Part shown: positions 10,534 to 23,356 of the stretch, piece by piece
How the letters are laid out: each line of letters begins with the position of its first letter
How positions within the stretch are numbered: the stretch's first letter is position 1
NCBI RefSeq assembly: GCF_001659605.2
Contig: NC_035172.2
Location: 22,985,973-23,049,972 of the forward strand
Direction of reading: 5' to 3'
Source of the DNA: Manihot esculenta
Taxonomy: Eukaryota; Streptophyta; Magnoliopsida; Malpighiales; Euphorbiaceae
Length of the DNA stretch: 64,000 nucleotides
Position numbers and translations under genes: made by a program
The notes under the pieces: model-generated
What the model was told of the DNA's origin: nothing
Database searches by the model: none
The model's input: only the letters and a program-made list of their open reading frames with translations

Positions 10534-11332
10534 TGACGCGGAACCCTATGGCACAAGCCTCAAACCCACACGCACAAGTAGATATGGAATCCAAAGATCT
10601 GATAAACCCACCTCCTATGGCACCCCACACTTAGAGAAGCTGAAACACCAATGATTGAAGGATTTAGATGAGAATCTGACAAACGCCACAACAAATAGTT
10701 GATAAGTTAATCGAGATTCCTGGTGCAATTGATGAAAGCAAATCCTCACTCTCACTCAAAGCAATACACGCCAAAGGCATGAAAATAATTCTGATAATTT
10801 GATTTCAAAGCTCCCTCTTACAATTGTTTCTTATCCTTATATAGTAAGGAGAAAAACAAATAAAACCCTAAGACACTCTTCTTGGGCCTGACTTAAACAC
10901 ATAAGACCCAAGCCCAATCACACACTAAAATAACACATAAGTATTAAAATATAAGCCCACAACATGGCCCAACACTCTAAAACTTAAAAGATAAAATATG
11001 GCCAGAATACAAGCCCAAACAAAACTAAAATAAAACAAGTGTTTAAATAATAAAACTAGCAAGCCCATCATAACAAAGTTGAATCTTCACAAAAGCCTTG
11101 CTTGATCTTCACTTTAGGCTTTCCTTTATGTAGTTTTAGCCCATAGGTTTGATTAGACTCCCTCAGCCTATGATTGCAAGTGTTGCACCAAATCTGTCCC
11201 ATATGAGTTAAAGCACACCCCAAATATATATGGATTATATGAATATGATTTTGAACTACTTCTGGATCCATTGGAATGATATAAGTTTCCTCCACACCAT
11301 TGTTAGAAATTTGTCCTATTGGATCCGTATCA
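10534..11332 (-). repeat. N: 5' LTR
   Basis: This 799-bp LTR borders the CAATG duplication at 11333. It supplies the last 88 codons of the chimeric reading frame that begins in A's gag. Confidence 0.95.
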
Positions 11333-13116
11333 CAATGACCATTGAACCTTCTTACTCTAGGTCCATAGGTGAGTGAGTGTGTTTGAGTTCTCATGTGGCC
11401 ATTTCTCCTTTGTTTATTGAAAGCATGTGAGCAAGAGATATAATTAGAGTGGTGATTTTGTGAACTATAAGTGTGTGTTCTATAATGATCATTTCTCTTA
11501 TATGCAACTTGCCTAGGTGTGTGTCTTATATGAGTGTTGTAACTAGTGGATTGGTGTACATGTGCATTCCTTGTAGGTGCATTCCTCATAGACAAATCAC
11601 TACTAGAATCTTTAGGCATATTTCCATTTGAGCTAGAAACCTTAGGTTCATGTGAGTTGGTAGCTTTAACAAAAACGGTTTTAGAAAAATTTGCTTGAGT
11701 TGATTTATCATAGCCAAGGCCATACTTGATGCTAGGAGACCTTTGAGAGTCTAAAATCTCATCAAGTTTGTCCTTGCCTTTTAAAAATTTTGAAAGGGAA
11801 TTTTTCAACTCAAGGATTTCATTTTTCAAATTTTTATTTTCTAGTGAGAGCTCATCTAAGGATTTTTGTAAAGAATCATTTGAGGGTAAAGGTTCCTTAG
11901 GTGAGTTCTCACTTTCCTTTTTAAAGCTAGCTAACTCACATTTCAAAATTTTATTTTTCCTATGACTCTTTTCAAGCTCATCATTCATCAATTTTAAAGC
12001 ACCTACAAGTTCATCATATGAAAACTCAACATCATCATCATTTGAAGTAAAGTCATCAAGAGTAGTTACCTCATCGGAGCTTTCCTCTAGAGCCATGAAG
12101 CACATGTTGGCAATTTCATCACCAACCTCCTCTTCTTCGGAATCACTTGACTCATCCCATGTTGCTTTGAAGGCCTTCTTCTTGAACTTCTTGATAGGCT
12201 TCTTCAACTTGGGACAATCCACTTTGTAGTGACCCGGCTTATTACATTCATAGCAAATGACTACTTCTTTTTTGCTTGATTCACCCTTTTCCTTTCTAAA
12301 ATTTTTCCTTGGGATGAACCTTTTATTTTGGAGAAGCAACTTCCTTATTCTCCTAGTTACCAAAGCCAATTCTTCCTCACTTATCTCTTCTTCTTCCTCA
12401 CTAGTATCTTCGGAGGCTACCCTTAGAGCAATGTTCTTTTTCATCTTGCTAGGTTCCTCCACTTGCTCTCTCTTTAGAGTCATCTCATAGTCAATGAGAT
12501 TCCCCAAGAGTTCATCCAATTGCACTTTGGTCAAGCCTTTGGCATCCTTTAAGGAAGTTACCTTTGGTAGCCATTCTTTAGGTAGACATCTAAGGATTTT
12601 CTTCACCAACTCTTCATTTGTGAATGTCTTCCCAAGAGATTTCATCCCTCCAATGATCTCAATGAACCTATCATACATTTGGCTAATAGTTTCATCGGAT
12701 TTCATCTTGAACAACTCATATTGATAGATGAGGGATTCCATCTTGTTTTCCTTGACTTGATTGGTACCTTCATGAGTGACAACCAAAGCATCCCAAATTT
12801 CCTTGGCGGTGGACTTCATGCATACTTTGTTGTACTCACTTCTACTAAGAGCACAAAACAAGATGTGAATGGCTTTGTCATTGAGGGCTACCCTTCTCTT
12901 CTCTAGCTCACTCCATTCACTCTTAGGTTTTTGCTCTTGGTTTCCATCAATGAATCTTGTGGGAAAGAAAGGCCCATTCTCTACAATGTCCCACAAATCA
13001 ACTCCTTCTGATTTAAGGAAATAATACATTCTATTTTTCCAATATAGAAAGTCATTCCCATCAAAGAAAGGTGGTCTCACAACCGATTGACCTTCTTGAG
13101 AATTGAGGGCTGCCAT
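11333..13116 (-). CDS. gag: A: gag, 3' end severed by element N
   Basis: The ATG at 13116 (MAALNSQEGQ) follows the primer site by about 45 nt. Residues about 60-200 form the copia gag (UBN2-type) region. A zinc knuckle has C288, C291, H296 and C301. An acidic stretch lies on either side, and a Lys/Glu/Leu-rich coiled-coil-like segment spans about 365-470, as in Sirevirus gag. Residues 1-594 are A sequence; N then supplies 88 foreign codons to a stop at 11068. The capsid gene was open until the insertion, so its loss is recent. Confidence 0.9.
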
Positions 13117-13160
13117 TTGATCTTTACTCCAAGATAATTATATCTTCAAGAAAGGGAGAC

Positions 13161-13175
13161 TTGGCTCTGATACCA
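13161..13175 (-). other. A: primer binding site (tRNA-Met type)
   Basis: The minus strand reads TGGTATCAGAGCCAA, two bases inside the 5' LTR end. Confidence 0.93.
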
Positions 13176-13177
13176 CT

Positions 13178-14624
13178 TGTTGTCCCTTGAGGCAACCCAA
13201 GAGGGGGAGTGAATTGGGTTTATAAAAAATTTAATGGCAAAGACAAGAAATTAGAAGAGAATAGGGAAGAGAAAAATCAACACAAAGATTTATAGAGGTT
13301 CAGCTATCCAAGCCTACGTCCTCTCCTCAAGGTCCACTTGAGAGTTCAACTCCACTATCAAATCTTCTTTGGGTGAAGATCAAAACCCTTACAATCTTAG
13401 AGCAAGCCTTTGCTCTTTACAAATCTCTTTTTCCACTCAAGAGCAATTCTTTGCTCAATGCCACACTCACAACAACAGAATTTCTCAATCAACCTTTACT
13501 CACTCAGAAAAGCCAATCAATTACAACTCAAAACAAGCTTTCAAGAAATCAATGCTTTGGCTCAAGGTTTTGAGAGAGAGAGAATGAAAAATGCTGTAAT
13601 CTCAATAAATATTTGCTTGGATAGTTGTTGTAACCTCACAACAACAAAAACAAGTTGTATTTATAGTTCATTCATAAATATGGCCATTGGGGGTGCATTA
13701 AATGCAAATAGAGCCATTTATGTTCAGAAATAACCGTTACATTGCGTTCATAAAAACTCAGGTTCGGCGGCCTAAGCTTAGAGTTCGGCGGCCGAACCAT
13801 TTGGGGCGAAGAAACTATTCCTTTAAAACTGAATTTTCGGCGGCCTAAACTCAATGTTCGGCGGCCGAACATGGTGGACTTTCGTTTTTGTTCCTCACTT
13901 TCGGAAGCCAAACTTTATGCTTCGAAGGCAGACCCAAAACACACTTTCGGCGGCCGAAGGTTAAATGTTCGGCGGCCGAAAGTGTGGGACTTTCGTCTCT
14001 GTCCCTCACTTTCGGAAGCCGAAGGTTACACTTAGGGGGCTGGTTGAAAACCCACTTTCGGCGGCCGAAAGTCAATGTTCGGCGGCCGAACATATGGGAC
14101 TTTCGTTTCTGTCCCTGACTTTCGGAAGCCGAAAGTTGTGTTTAGGGGGTACAAAATCCCTTCTTTAAAACTTTGAAAAATCATAACTTAGGCTATAAAA
14201 ATTCATTTTTCAATCCGTTTGAATATTTGTAACCTATATTTTTAGATCTTTCATTTTGATGAAAAATATTTTCAAAATCACTTCTTTTGGAAAATTTCAT
14301 TTTGGTCCCTGAAAGTCAAGTACTTCAAAAAAGTGGCCATATCTAAAAGAACTTTTAGAAATGAAAGAACCCTTGAGCCATCACAATTAATTACTTGAAA
14401 TTCACAATGAATAAAATGACAAGCATAATAAATAAAAATACTTTATGATCCCTTTCTTGTAGTATGCTTCCAAAATTGGCACTTTTCACTTTTGTGACTG
14501 AAGCAATATCATTTGTTTCAATAAGGGACCTGCAAGCTGAATACAAACACTCTTGAAAATAATTAGTAGCACACCAATCGTTTATTAATCATCAAAACAA
14601 GGATTAGGACATTTAGGTCCAACA
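13178..14624 (-). repeat. A: 5' LTR, complete (1447 bp)
   Basis: Bounded by TGTTG and CAACA. The minus-strand TATA (CTATAAATAC) is at 13657-13666. Six perfect TTCGGCGGCCGAA motifs lie upstream of it at 13784, 13857, 13946, 13968, 14057 and 14078. The 110-bp repeat array is at 13835-14165. Confidence 0.95.
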
Positions 14625-15044
14625 GTTTCCTTTTTACTCTTTATTTTTCACTTTTTACTCTTCCTAACCTTAAAACACTCTTCTCTCTTCTCTCTCTTAC
14701 AGTAGCCATGCAACAACCTCTCATGGCTCCCACACGCAGATCTTCCTCCACCACTGATGACCGGCGAGCTTGAATCTTTAATGGTCACAACCCATTGCGC
14801 CCTAAACTGCCAACACCAATGGCCACCAACACTGTCCCTGAAGTCTCACCGGATCGCGCCACCTCTCTCATCACGAGTCCCTCACGCGATATTGCCTCCT
14901 CTCACAACCGCTACAAGCCACCATCGACGCACGAAATTACATCACCTCTCTCATCATAGGTCCCTCACGCAAAGCTGTCATCGCTTCCTCTCCACTGCTA
15001 TGGCTAGCCACGGTCACCGATGATGAGCCACCTACCCGCGCTGC
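14625..15044 (+). other. G: CT-rich leader ahead of ORF1
   Basis: It begins with a pyrimidine-rich tract, including CTCTCTCTTACAG at about 14688-14701. A GC-richer stretch with short frames broken by stops follows. It may contain the decayed N-terminal coding part of ORF1; I cannot assign it further. Confidence 0.4.
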
Positions 15045-16103
15045 GTGATGATACTACCATCACCAATAGCCTCCTCGTGCCACCACCGCGGCTGTCTCCA
15101 CTCCTGCCGGTTCATCCTTATTAGCCACCATCAACGACGAGCGCCTCTTTACCGGTTTGCTTCACTCCACCTCTACTTGTTCTTAGAAGATCATTCTCCT
15201 GCATCTTTAACAAATAACGCCACTGTGGTAAACGTCTCTATTGATGGTACACGGTCATGCCTTGGGAAGGGCAGGCATCACCTACCTCCAACTCCATTAA
15301 AGTTAAATGGTAACCTTCGATTTATAAATGCAAAAGAAAAAGCAAGGTATGTTGTAGTTACAACTCTTCCTATTGTACAAGGTAAGGTCTTACATGATCC
15401 TACTATGGAAGAATTACATTTAAATGTGAAGGTTTTGATTGCGAATATTGGTTGGAAAAATTTCTTTGCTATTAACTATCCCATCTACTATGAACTTATA
15501 TGGGAATTTTATTCCACATTCTCCACGGATTCACTGACTAATTGCACATTGGATATTGTTGGAGTTGTCAAATTTAGATTAATGGGTCAACGATTTGCAT
15601 ATTCATTCACTAAGTTTAATAGAGTACTTGGGATGATTGATGATGAATTTGCACATTCGGAACGCATACACTAGCATATGCGATGACTTTAACCCACAGG
15701 CAGTGCATGACTTGCTCACACACCAACCACCAGCATCTTGTAATCCTGTAAAGTCCTGTGATTCATATTTACATTCACCTGCACTGGTCTATTTGTATTG
15801 TTTGCTTGCATATTATTTTTCAGAAAGGATGGATTCTCTTGAGATTCTATCTAAGATTGAATTATTTTCCTATGGTGCATGACTGAGAGTAAAATGGTCA
15901 ATTCGGTTGTTTTATTGCCTCACAGATACACACTGTTGTTAATCGTCGTAGACCCTTGATTCTAGGATACATAGTAACTCATATTGCTTTACATGAAAGA
16001 TTGATTGACTTAGCGAACAATGATTTGCATAAAACTTATGATATGTTGCTCTTGGATTTAATGAGTCTTGATGATATAGGTGTGCTGTGCAAAAATGGTG
16101 TTG
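15045..16103 (+). pseudogene. G: ORF1-like (Athila ORF1/plant transposon-protein domain), broken
   Basis: The readable part (about 15290-15670) has RFINAKEKARY, a GW(K)NFF...YYELIWEFYSTF block, and then VKFRLMGQRF...FTKFNRVLGM. This is the arrangement of Athila ORF1 (PF03078/PF20167-type) proteins, whose function is not established. The frame then shifts or stops several times: the next conserved parts are readable at 15637-15882 and 15956-16103. Element F cuts the gene at 16103. The same block pattern occurs in A's third ORF. Confidence 0.65.
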
Positions 16104-17281
16104 TGATGGGCATCGAAACCACCAAAAATAAATTCCTACTTAGAATAAAACTTGTGATAATGGAAAGCAGAGTCGATCCTACAAAAATTGGTAAGTAAAT
16201 TAATTTTATTGAATAAATAAAAAAATAAAACAAAATAAATGGAAGAGGTTTTGAATGTAGAAAAGTAAAAATAAATAAAACTAATTCAAAGAAAAAAGCA
16301 ATTAAATTTAATGGAAAAAAATCAAGATGAGAAATATTCAGTCAAAGGAATAATCTTTGTTTAAGGTTTATTGGTTGATCACAGATATAAAAATAATACA
16401 AAATTAATTATTGAAAAATTAGTTATAGATATCGAAGACGCTTCAGGTATCTAATCCTTCCTTAGATTTTAAACTAGCTAAGAGACACACATTAACTAGC
16501 TCTAATTCTTGGACAACAATAGGAGATACTCCTAGAATTTAATCCAATTACAGTATTAAGATTTAGAAGGACCTGATTCAAACTAACAAATGCGAGATGC
16601 TCGATTAATTTAAGTTAGATTATATTGTTCCTTAGGAGGGTCTTATGTAACCTAATTCACCACTTGTTTCAGATTAAAATAAACAATTACGGATTTAATC
16701 AATCTGAATGGCACTATATTATTCTAATAACTGTGCAACAGGCTCTTATTGTAATAATCAATAGAATAATAATAAACACTAGTAACAGAAATAATATAAA
16801 TATCAAGAACAATTAATGAAATAATAGAATCATATAAATCTCACAACCAATTGAACTGAAACCTCAATTATCCTTTAACTGAAAGAAGAAACTAGCTACA
16901 CATGTTCATGGCTGAAACGCCACAAGGATAAGTGTGTTTTCAACCTTCTAAGCTAATTAAGAATGGGAAATGAGATGAGATCCCATATACATCATAATGT
17001 CCTCTTTTATAGTACTAAGAGTCCTAACTTAACCTAAATACAAGTAGCTAAAATCAAAGTTCAGTACATCTTGGCATATGAGAGTTATTTATTCATTTCT
17101 CGAATTTGAAACCGACTCTATTCGTCAAGTATATTATGCCCATAACATAATCCACAATACAGTTCGTTTGAGAGTTAGAGTTCAAGCATGACTTTGCCTC
17201 TTATCCTGCTGTGAACTTGGTTATGTCTATGATCCTTTTGAGTTCAGAATATAGAGTCCAAATTGGACTTTTCCCTTATTA

Positions 17282-18868
17282 TGTTAGTGTATATGCCTTA
17301 GGCCATTATCTTGGACCTTTTTGTATGTTGTTTTGGTTATTAATAAAAGATGTTTTTATCATTATTATTTGTTTGCATGTTACATAATAATGATTATCAT
17401 CCCTGGTTACTTATTATTATGTTGATAATAATAAAATATAACTAGTATGATTATTGATTGATAAGCATGAGATGATTATGTATATGTTGATATAATTCAA
17501 TAATCATAGATACTCGTTAGAGAACAAAGTATTGGATGGACCCACACTGAGATCACTACATGGGTTATTGTCATAAGCGAATCTCAAAGTAGTTATGTCT
17601 AAATCCTTTGACTTGAGATTGTCATAGTTTCCAACATGAGGACTATTATGTTTTGACATAACCAAACATTGTCTTTAATGGGACAATCATAAAGGTTATA
17701 ATTGAGCATAATAGAAATTATGTAGAGGATAATGAATAATCAAGATAGGATTTGTCCCTCTCTCTGAGAGATATCTTTTGGGTCCGTCGATAAGTGAGAC
17801 TGAGAAATGCACGGCCATGCTCAAATGAATTGATAGTGTGATCAATATCATTTGAATTTATCAGTCTACTTAGAGATCAAGAAATCATAAGTTTGAACAT
17901 TAAAAGTTTGACATTGACCATGACTTATGTTCAAACTAGATATCGTGTGACAAAGGGATTAATTCATGTTCTATTTATTAGGCTTTATCGGACTATTGAT
18001 CCTCATATTAGTTGGGTAGTCATAATGTCTTGCTAGAGGCCACTTATGACTTATGGGCCTTGTGGGACTGGGCCTATTGCCAATTAATGTGAGCCTATTG
18101 GGTCACACATAAAAAAATGTTGTTGATGTGTTATGTCATATTAATGGGCTAAAAGCCCAAAGCCCATTAATATAATCAATAATAATAAAGTGTTATTATT
18201 ATTAATCATTAATATAATTAATAATAATTAAGTGTTATTATTATTAATATTAATCGTTAATATAATTAATACTAATAAGTGTTATTATTATTAATATTAA
18301 TTATTAATATAATTAATAGTAATAAAGTGTTATTATTATTAATCAATTATTATTATGAGATAATAATATTTAAAAGATCTGCAGTCTATCTGTAACTGTT
18401 ATAGATAAAGGACTCTATCACATAAGATATTTGAGTATCTGCGAGATTGTGATAGTGGGTTATGAATACAACTCCTTTTAGGAAAAGAAGTTGTGGGAAA
18501 ACAAAAGATTAAGACATATAAATACTCCTTCTACGAATCGTGGGGATTGATGAAGTTTTTTTTTTTTTTTTTTTTGAGAAAACTCAGTCTAAAGAGCTGC
18601 AGATTGTGGAGCACATAATCTATCTATCTTTGAGAGAGCTAGCACTCTAGAAGGATAGAAGATGTTCGTGTGGATACCATAGAGGGTGTTCATTTGAAAA
18701 AGCAGCACCATCAGTCCAACATTGTATCTTCTCGACGAGATTAACAAGTTAGTCTCATATCCTTATTGTGAATTAAATGAAGCACTCGAATTCTAGAAAA
18801 AGAAAATTCGAGATTTTTATTTTTCTGCTGCGCAATTTGGGTTGCAATAATCTTGGGATTTCCCAACA
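17282..18868 (+). mobile_element. B': B-family solo LTR inside F's 3' LTR
   Basis: This is a 1587-bp LTR starting TGTTAGTGTAT and ending TTCCCAACA, with a perfect duplication TATTA (17277-17281 and 18869-18873). It is homologous, inverted, to the B LTRs at 21803-23282. No internal sequence is present, so it arose by LTR-LTR recombination. Confidence 0.93.
18167..18350. repeat. AT-only tandem array in B' LTR
   Basis: About four imperfect units of roughly 40-60 bp with the core AAGTGTTATTATTATTAAT, separated by ATTAATATAATTAAT. The corresponding place in the other B LTRs (22340-22400, 36406-36420) has about one unit, so it expanded in this copy or its parent. Confidence 0.7.
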
Positions 18869-18998
18869 TATTATTCTTCAATCCTTGTTAATCCTTCCAA
18901 GATATCAAAATTCAAACGAATCAACCTGTTTTAAATAAAATCAAACTCAATATCTAAGTGTTTTAGAATATTAAAACTATAAAATGTGCATATTATCA

Positions 18999-19015
18999 AT
19001 TTCTCTACACTTAGA
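18999..19015 (-). other. F: polypurine tract
   Basis: The minus strand reads TCTAAGTGTAGAGAAAT next to the LTR. The equivalent tract in G (42669-42684) is TCTAAGTGTGGGGAAT. Confidence 0.7.
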
Positions 19016-21273
19016 TTAGACTTGTCTTCAAGTATATACTCATTAATTAGAAAAGACTCACAAAAGCTACCCATAATCAATGCCTCAAAGAGTTAAGTTA
19101 ATTTACTTTAAGCAACTAGCATGCCACAACAAAATCTCATCAATATATACAAATCATAAAATAAATACTAACACAATATTCAAAACTGAAATGCAACAAA
19201 CTTATTCTTAATGTGTGATCATACAATTAAGTTCAATTAAAATTCTTAAGTTAGTGCATAAAGAAACACATACCTAACCAACTAAGAAAGTCTCTTTATA
19301 ATTTTCACCAAGGGACACAGGAATTCAGTTTTTATTTATTTATTTATTTTGATGGTTTTGATTCGAGATTTTGGTCGGGTCCTATGAGGGTATACTCTCC
19401 AAACACTAGTTTTCTCCATTCACAAAGGACATCCCTTGCTTAAGGGGAATGGACCCGAACCACCCAAACCAACTAATGATGGTAAACCATATCATTAATG
19501 GTATGTTTCAAACTATTGACAGTCCCTACGGGATATAATTCTCCCAATCACTAACTTTCTCCACCCACAAGAGATATCACTTGCTTAAAGGGAACAAATG
19601 TCGTACCATTTGAACCAGCCAATGTTGGCAAACCACTCAATATTATTTTTTTTTTTAATCTTTTAACTGAAAGTTTAGTTCACTAAGATAGTGTTAAGAC
19701 TCACTGCAGTAGGTTAAAGTAAAGTTTCAAAATACATTATTGGTCTTTTATCAAGCAACATCAATTTACTTAAATATAAGTTTGCACATTTCAAATCATA
19801 AAGAAAAATCCTAGAATCTCTTAATGATTTACATAAAAAGATAAGAGAATGCCATTTGTGCTAGCTATCTAAAATATTTTAATTTAATTTAATTCTGAAA
19901 GTCATAATTTTTTTAAAGAAAATAAACAAACCAAACATAATGGAAAATAGTTAAAATAAAAGAAAATAAAGCTAATACTAAAGAACAAAAAACAGAACAG
20001 ATGAGTAGCATATATATGGACAAACTCTCCCCCACACTTAAGTCACATTGCTCTCAATGTGGAACAAATCCATATAAAGCAAGCTATCAAAAATATTCCT
20101 CCCCCACACTTAAAATTCACATTTAAATAACAGAAAATAGATATTCAAGTACTTCCTTGGTGAGTGGAGAAGATCTGCTGATAAGATGTAGTGTTGTAGG
20201 TTGAGCTGTGAGCATAACCAAAGGCACAAACTTAATGAAATCATCCTGAAGGTGTTGTGCATATCATATCTTCATAACCTTGTGGTTGCGATATAGACTT
20301 AAAGAGAGAAATCATCATCCATGGAGGTAGAGGCATGGTGGACATCGCGCAATAGGTTGGGCATGCAATTTAGGTTGCGATATGGTGATATCACATCATA
20401 GTTATCAGCAGCTAATGGTGGAGATCCATCACATGATGGATTTCGTCCAGTTAAGATCTTCGCTCGTCAAACGTCAATGGAGGAAGAGTGAACGACTGAC
20501 CCTTATTTAGGAGCCATGGAGAGGCTAATGTGCAGCTACAACGTGGTGAAAGGAAAAATAAAATGATTAGGGTTGTGTAAGTGTGAAGAATAAAAAGTAA
20601 AAATAAAATTAAAAATAAAAGTAAAATAATAAATAATGAAATAAGTCCTCATTAACTCCTATACTAAAATACATTGTTTTTAGTATGATATCAGAATTCA
20701 AACCTATAAAAACTTAAAATTGCAAATGGTGATGGATCAGATCAGATCAGATCATTAGGGAAGAAGACTTGATTAAAAAAAATTATAAAATAAAATAAAT
20801 AAAACAGAGATAAGTAAAATGAAAATTTGAACAAAAGGGGTTTGGCTTTGTAAGTGTCAGGGGTGTGTGGTTATGAATATAACAAAAAACACGAACATTT
20901 CTCTGTGAGTACTGTAAGTGAAATAAGCACCCTCAAAATACATCCTTGGCTTTATTGTATCCTGTTACTTAAGAGAATAAAAAGGAATCTAGGCTATCAA
21001 AGAAAAGAAAATTTTACTTATTTATTTTTTTTGAATAAAAGAACAAAGTAAAAAAAAATTAACTAGAGGGATAAGAGAAAAAATAGTTCTAATTTATATT
21101 GTTAGCTAGACTTTATTTGAACATTATGGCCATCAGACAGTTAGTATTGGGTCACTTAAAATGACCTCCTTAGCTAGTTCTACCTTGAATCCTTCATAAA
21201 ATGGTTTGAGAAATACTTGTTGTAGTAATTTCAAACTGCATGAAGTGTCATTATCATTCATGAATGGAGGTGG
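19016..21273 (-). other. F: 3' internal noncoding region
   Basis: About 2.3 kb without a recognisable gene. It contains an imperfect tandem duplication (units near 19390 and 19538, period about 148 bp) with TTCTCC...CACAA and CTTGCTTAA(A/G)GGGAA. It also has two CCCCCACACTTAA strings near 20030 and 20103 and a (GATCA)4 run at about 20732-20755. The part at 19600-20070 matches G's 40340-40600 in reverse, confirming that F and G are one family. Confidence 0.6.
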
Positions 21274-21802
21274 TTAATTAGGCAGTGATTTCAGTTCCAC
21301 TTTTATTCCCTGCACAATAGAAGGTGAAAATTGATTATGGATAATAGGTGATTCCTCAATAGAAACAACATGGTGTAATGATTTATTTGCTTTTAATTCA
21401 TATATTACTTCTTTTAAACAATCAGAATTTTCATTAATATTCATTGAGCTGGATTTTCTAAAATTATCACAAAGTATAGTATTCAACTCTTCTCCATATT
21501 CTAATTTAAGCACTTGTTGAATTAGAGGTTCACTGGCATCCACTTTACACACAATAGAAAAATTACTAGGGTATTTATCATAAACATCAAATTCATTGAC
21601 TTCCTTATCAAACTCCATGGTGAGAGTGCCATCATAAATATTTATTTTCGTTCTAGCAGTCAATAAAAAGGGTCTCCCCAGTAAAATATCAGAAGAATTT
21701 GAGAATTTATTATCCTCTATAGGAACCACGTAAAATTCAGTAGGGAATATCAAATTATCTACTTGCACTAAAACATCCTCTAACACTCCATCAGGATAAA
21801 CA
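21274..21802 (-). pseudogene. F: protease gene, C-terminal part
   Basis: It opens in VLEDVLVQVDNLIFPTEFYV and carries SDILLGRPFLLTARTKINIY, the second half of an Athila-type aspartic protease, then about 100 residues of unclear nature. The first half, with the catalytic DLG, lies at 37373 and beyond; element B separates the two. Confidence 0.8.
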
Positions 21803-23282
21803 TGTTAGGAAACCCAGAGATTTACTGCAACCCAAACACGCAGCGAAAAAATTAAAATCTCTGATTTCATTCCCGGGATCCGTGCGCTTCGTTTAATTCA
21901 AAAGGAATGATAAGCTACTATATTAGACTCGACGAGAAGATACAATACCGGACTCAAGGTGCTGCTTTTTCAATGAACACCCGCTATGGTATCCACACAA
22001 ATGTCTCTTATCCTTCTAGAGTGCTAGCTCTCTCAAGGATGGATAGATTATGTGCTCCACAATCTGCAACTGTTAGACTGAATTTTCTAAAAAAACGTTA
22101 ACTCCACAATTCATAAAGGAGTTTTTATATGTTTCAGTCTTTTATTTTCCCACAACTCTTTTCGTAAAAGAGTTGTGTTCAGAACCCACTATCACGATCT
22201 CACAGATACTCAAATATCTTATGTGATAGAGTTGTGTTCATAACCAACTACCACAATCTCGCAGATACTCAAATATCTTATGTGATAGAGTTCTTTATCT
22301 GTAATAGTTACAGATAGTTTGCAGATCCTTTTAAATATTATTATCTTATAATAATAAATAATTAATAGTAATAATAATAATACTTTATTATTATTAATTA
22401 TACTAATGGGCTTTTAGCCCATTAATATAGCACATCAATAATGTTTTTGTGTGTGACCCAATAGGCTCACATGAATTGGCAATAGGCCCAGTCCCACGAG
22501 GCCCATAAATCATAAGCGGCCTCTAGCAAGACATTATGACTACCCAACTAATATGAGGATCAATAGTCCGATAAAACCTAATAAATAGAACATGTATTAA
22601 TCCCTTTGTCACACGATATCTAGTTTGAACATAAGTCATGGTCAATGTCAAACTTATAATGTTCAAACTTATAATTTCTTGATCTCTAAGTAGACCGATA
22701 AATTCAAATGACATTGATGACACTATCAATTCATTTGAGCACGGCCATACATTTTTCAGTCTCACTTATCGAGGGTCCCAAAAGATATCTCTCTCAAAGG
22801 GAGGGACAAATTCTATCTTGATTGTTCAATATCCTCTACATAATTTCTATTATGCTCAATCATAACCTTTATGATTTTCCGATTAAAGATAATGTTTGGT
22901 TATGTCAAAACATAACAGTCCTTATGTTGGAAACTATGACAATCTCAAGTCAAAGGATTAAGACATAACTACTTTGAGATCCACTTATGACAATAACCCA
23001 TGTAGTGATCTCAGTGCAGGTCCATCCAATACTTTGTTCTCTAACAAGTATCTATGATTATTGAATTATATCAGCATATACATAATCATCTCATGATTAT
23101 CAATCAATAACCATACTAGTTATATTTTATTATTATCAACATAATAATAAGTAACCAGAGATGTTAATCATTATTATGTAACATGCAAACAAATAATAAT
23201 GATAGTAAAAACCTCTTTTATTAATAACCAAAACGACATACAAAAAGATCCAAGATAATGGCCTACGGCAAATACACTAACA
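21803..23282 (-). repeat. B: 3' LTR (1480 bp)
   Basis: Runs from TGTTAGGAAACCC to ACACTAACA. It includes near-duplicate segments at about 22134-22245 and 22214-22295, where ACTATCACGATCTCACAGATACTC recurs with changes. The inner side is followed by the minus-strand polypurine tract AAGTGGGAGAT (23283-23293). Confidence 0.9.
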
Positions 23283-23356
23283 ATCTCCCACTTGCACTAG
23301 GCCTAATCATACAGATATGTAATACCCATAGACCTAGTGTGTTGATCATGCTTGAC

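Larger units (their letters stand above)
7580..11332 (-). mobile_element. Element N: non-autonomous CRM-related Ty3/gypsy element nested in A
   Basis: Two 799-bp LTRs (7580-8378 and 10534-11332) start TGACG and end ATCA on the plus strand. They are flanked by a perfect 5-bp target duplication CAATG (7575-7579 and 11333-11337). The LTRs differ at only about three sites by eye, so N is younger than A. The internal region is only 2155 bp with one ORF, of protease type, and no reverse transcriptase or integrase. The polypurine tract (8379-8393) and primer site are present, so it could be moved by a partner such as a C-like element. Confidence 0.95.
1..14624 (-). mobile_element. Element A: Sirevirus-like Ty1/copia retrotransposon, left end cut by window
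   Basis: The element reads right to left: 5' LTR (13178-14624), tRNA-Met-type primer site, gag, pol, an additional ORF, polypurine tract and 3' LTR (1-1274, lacking about 173 bp outside the window). The LTRs align at a constant offset of 13350 with no indels and about 13 substitutions by eye, so the insertion is recent. The order protease, integrase, reverse transcriptase, RNase H defines Ty1/copia. The large LTRs, a gag with a zinc knuckle and coiled coil, and an ORF after pol point to the Sirevirus (SIRE/Maximus) lineage. Element N is inserted at 7580-11332. The bases after the right LTR are GTTTC; the matching target duplication would lie left of the window. Confidence 0.93.
16104..18998 (-). 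repeat. F: 3' LTR, split by a solo LTR
   Basis: Homologous to 38472-39772; without the insert it is about 1303 bp. It starts TGATGGGC and ends ATTATCA on the plus strand. Confidence 0.9.

Noticed and set aside
11768..12906. Several plus-strand ORFs of 65-77 codons
   Set aside because: They are antisense shadows of A's gag.
13161..13175. tRNA gene
   Set aside because: Only the 3' complement of tRNA-Met is present, as a primer binding site. The same applies at 10517, 32209, 45884, 59741 and 62288.
15045..15290. N-terminal part of the 209-codon ORF at 15045 as genuine protein
   Set aside because: It is Ser/His/Leu-rich, low-complexity translation of a CCACC-rich stretch; recognisable ORF1 similarity begins only at about 15290.
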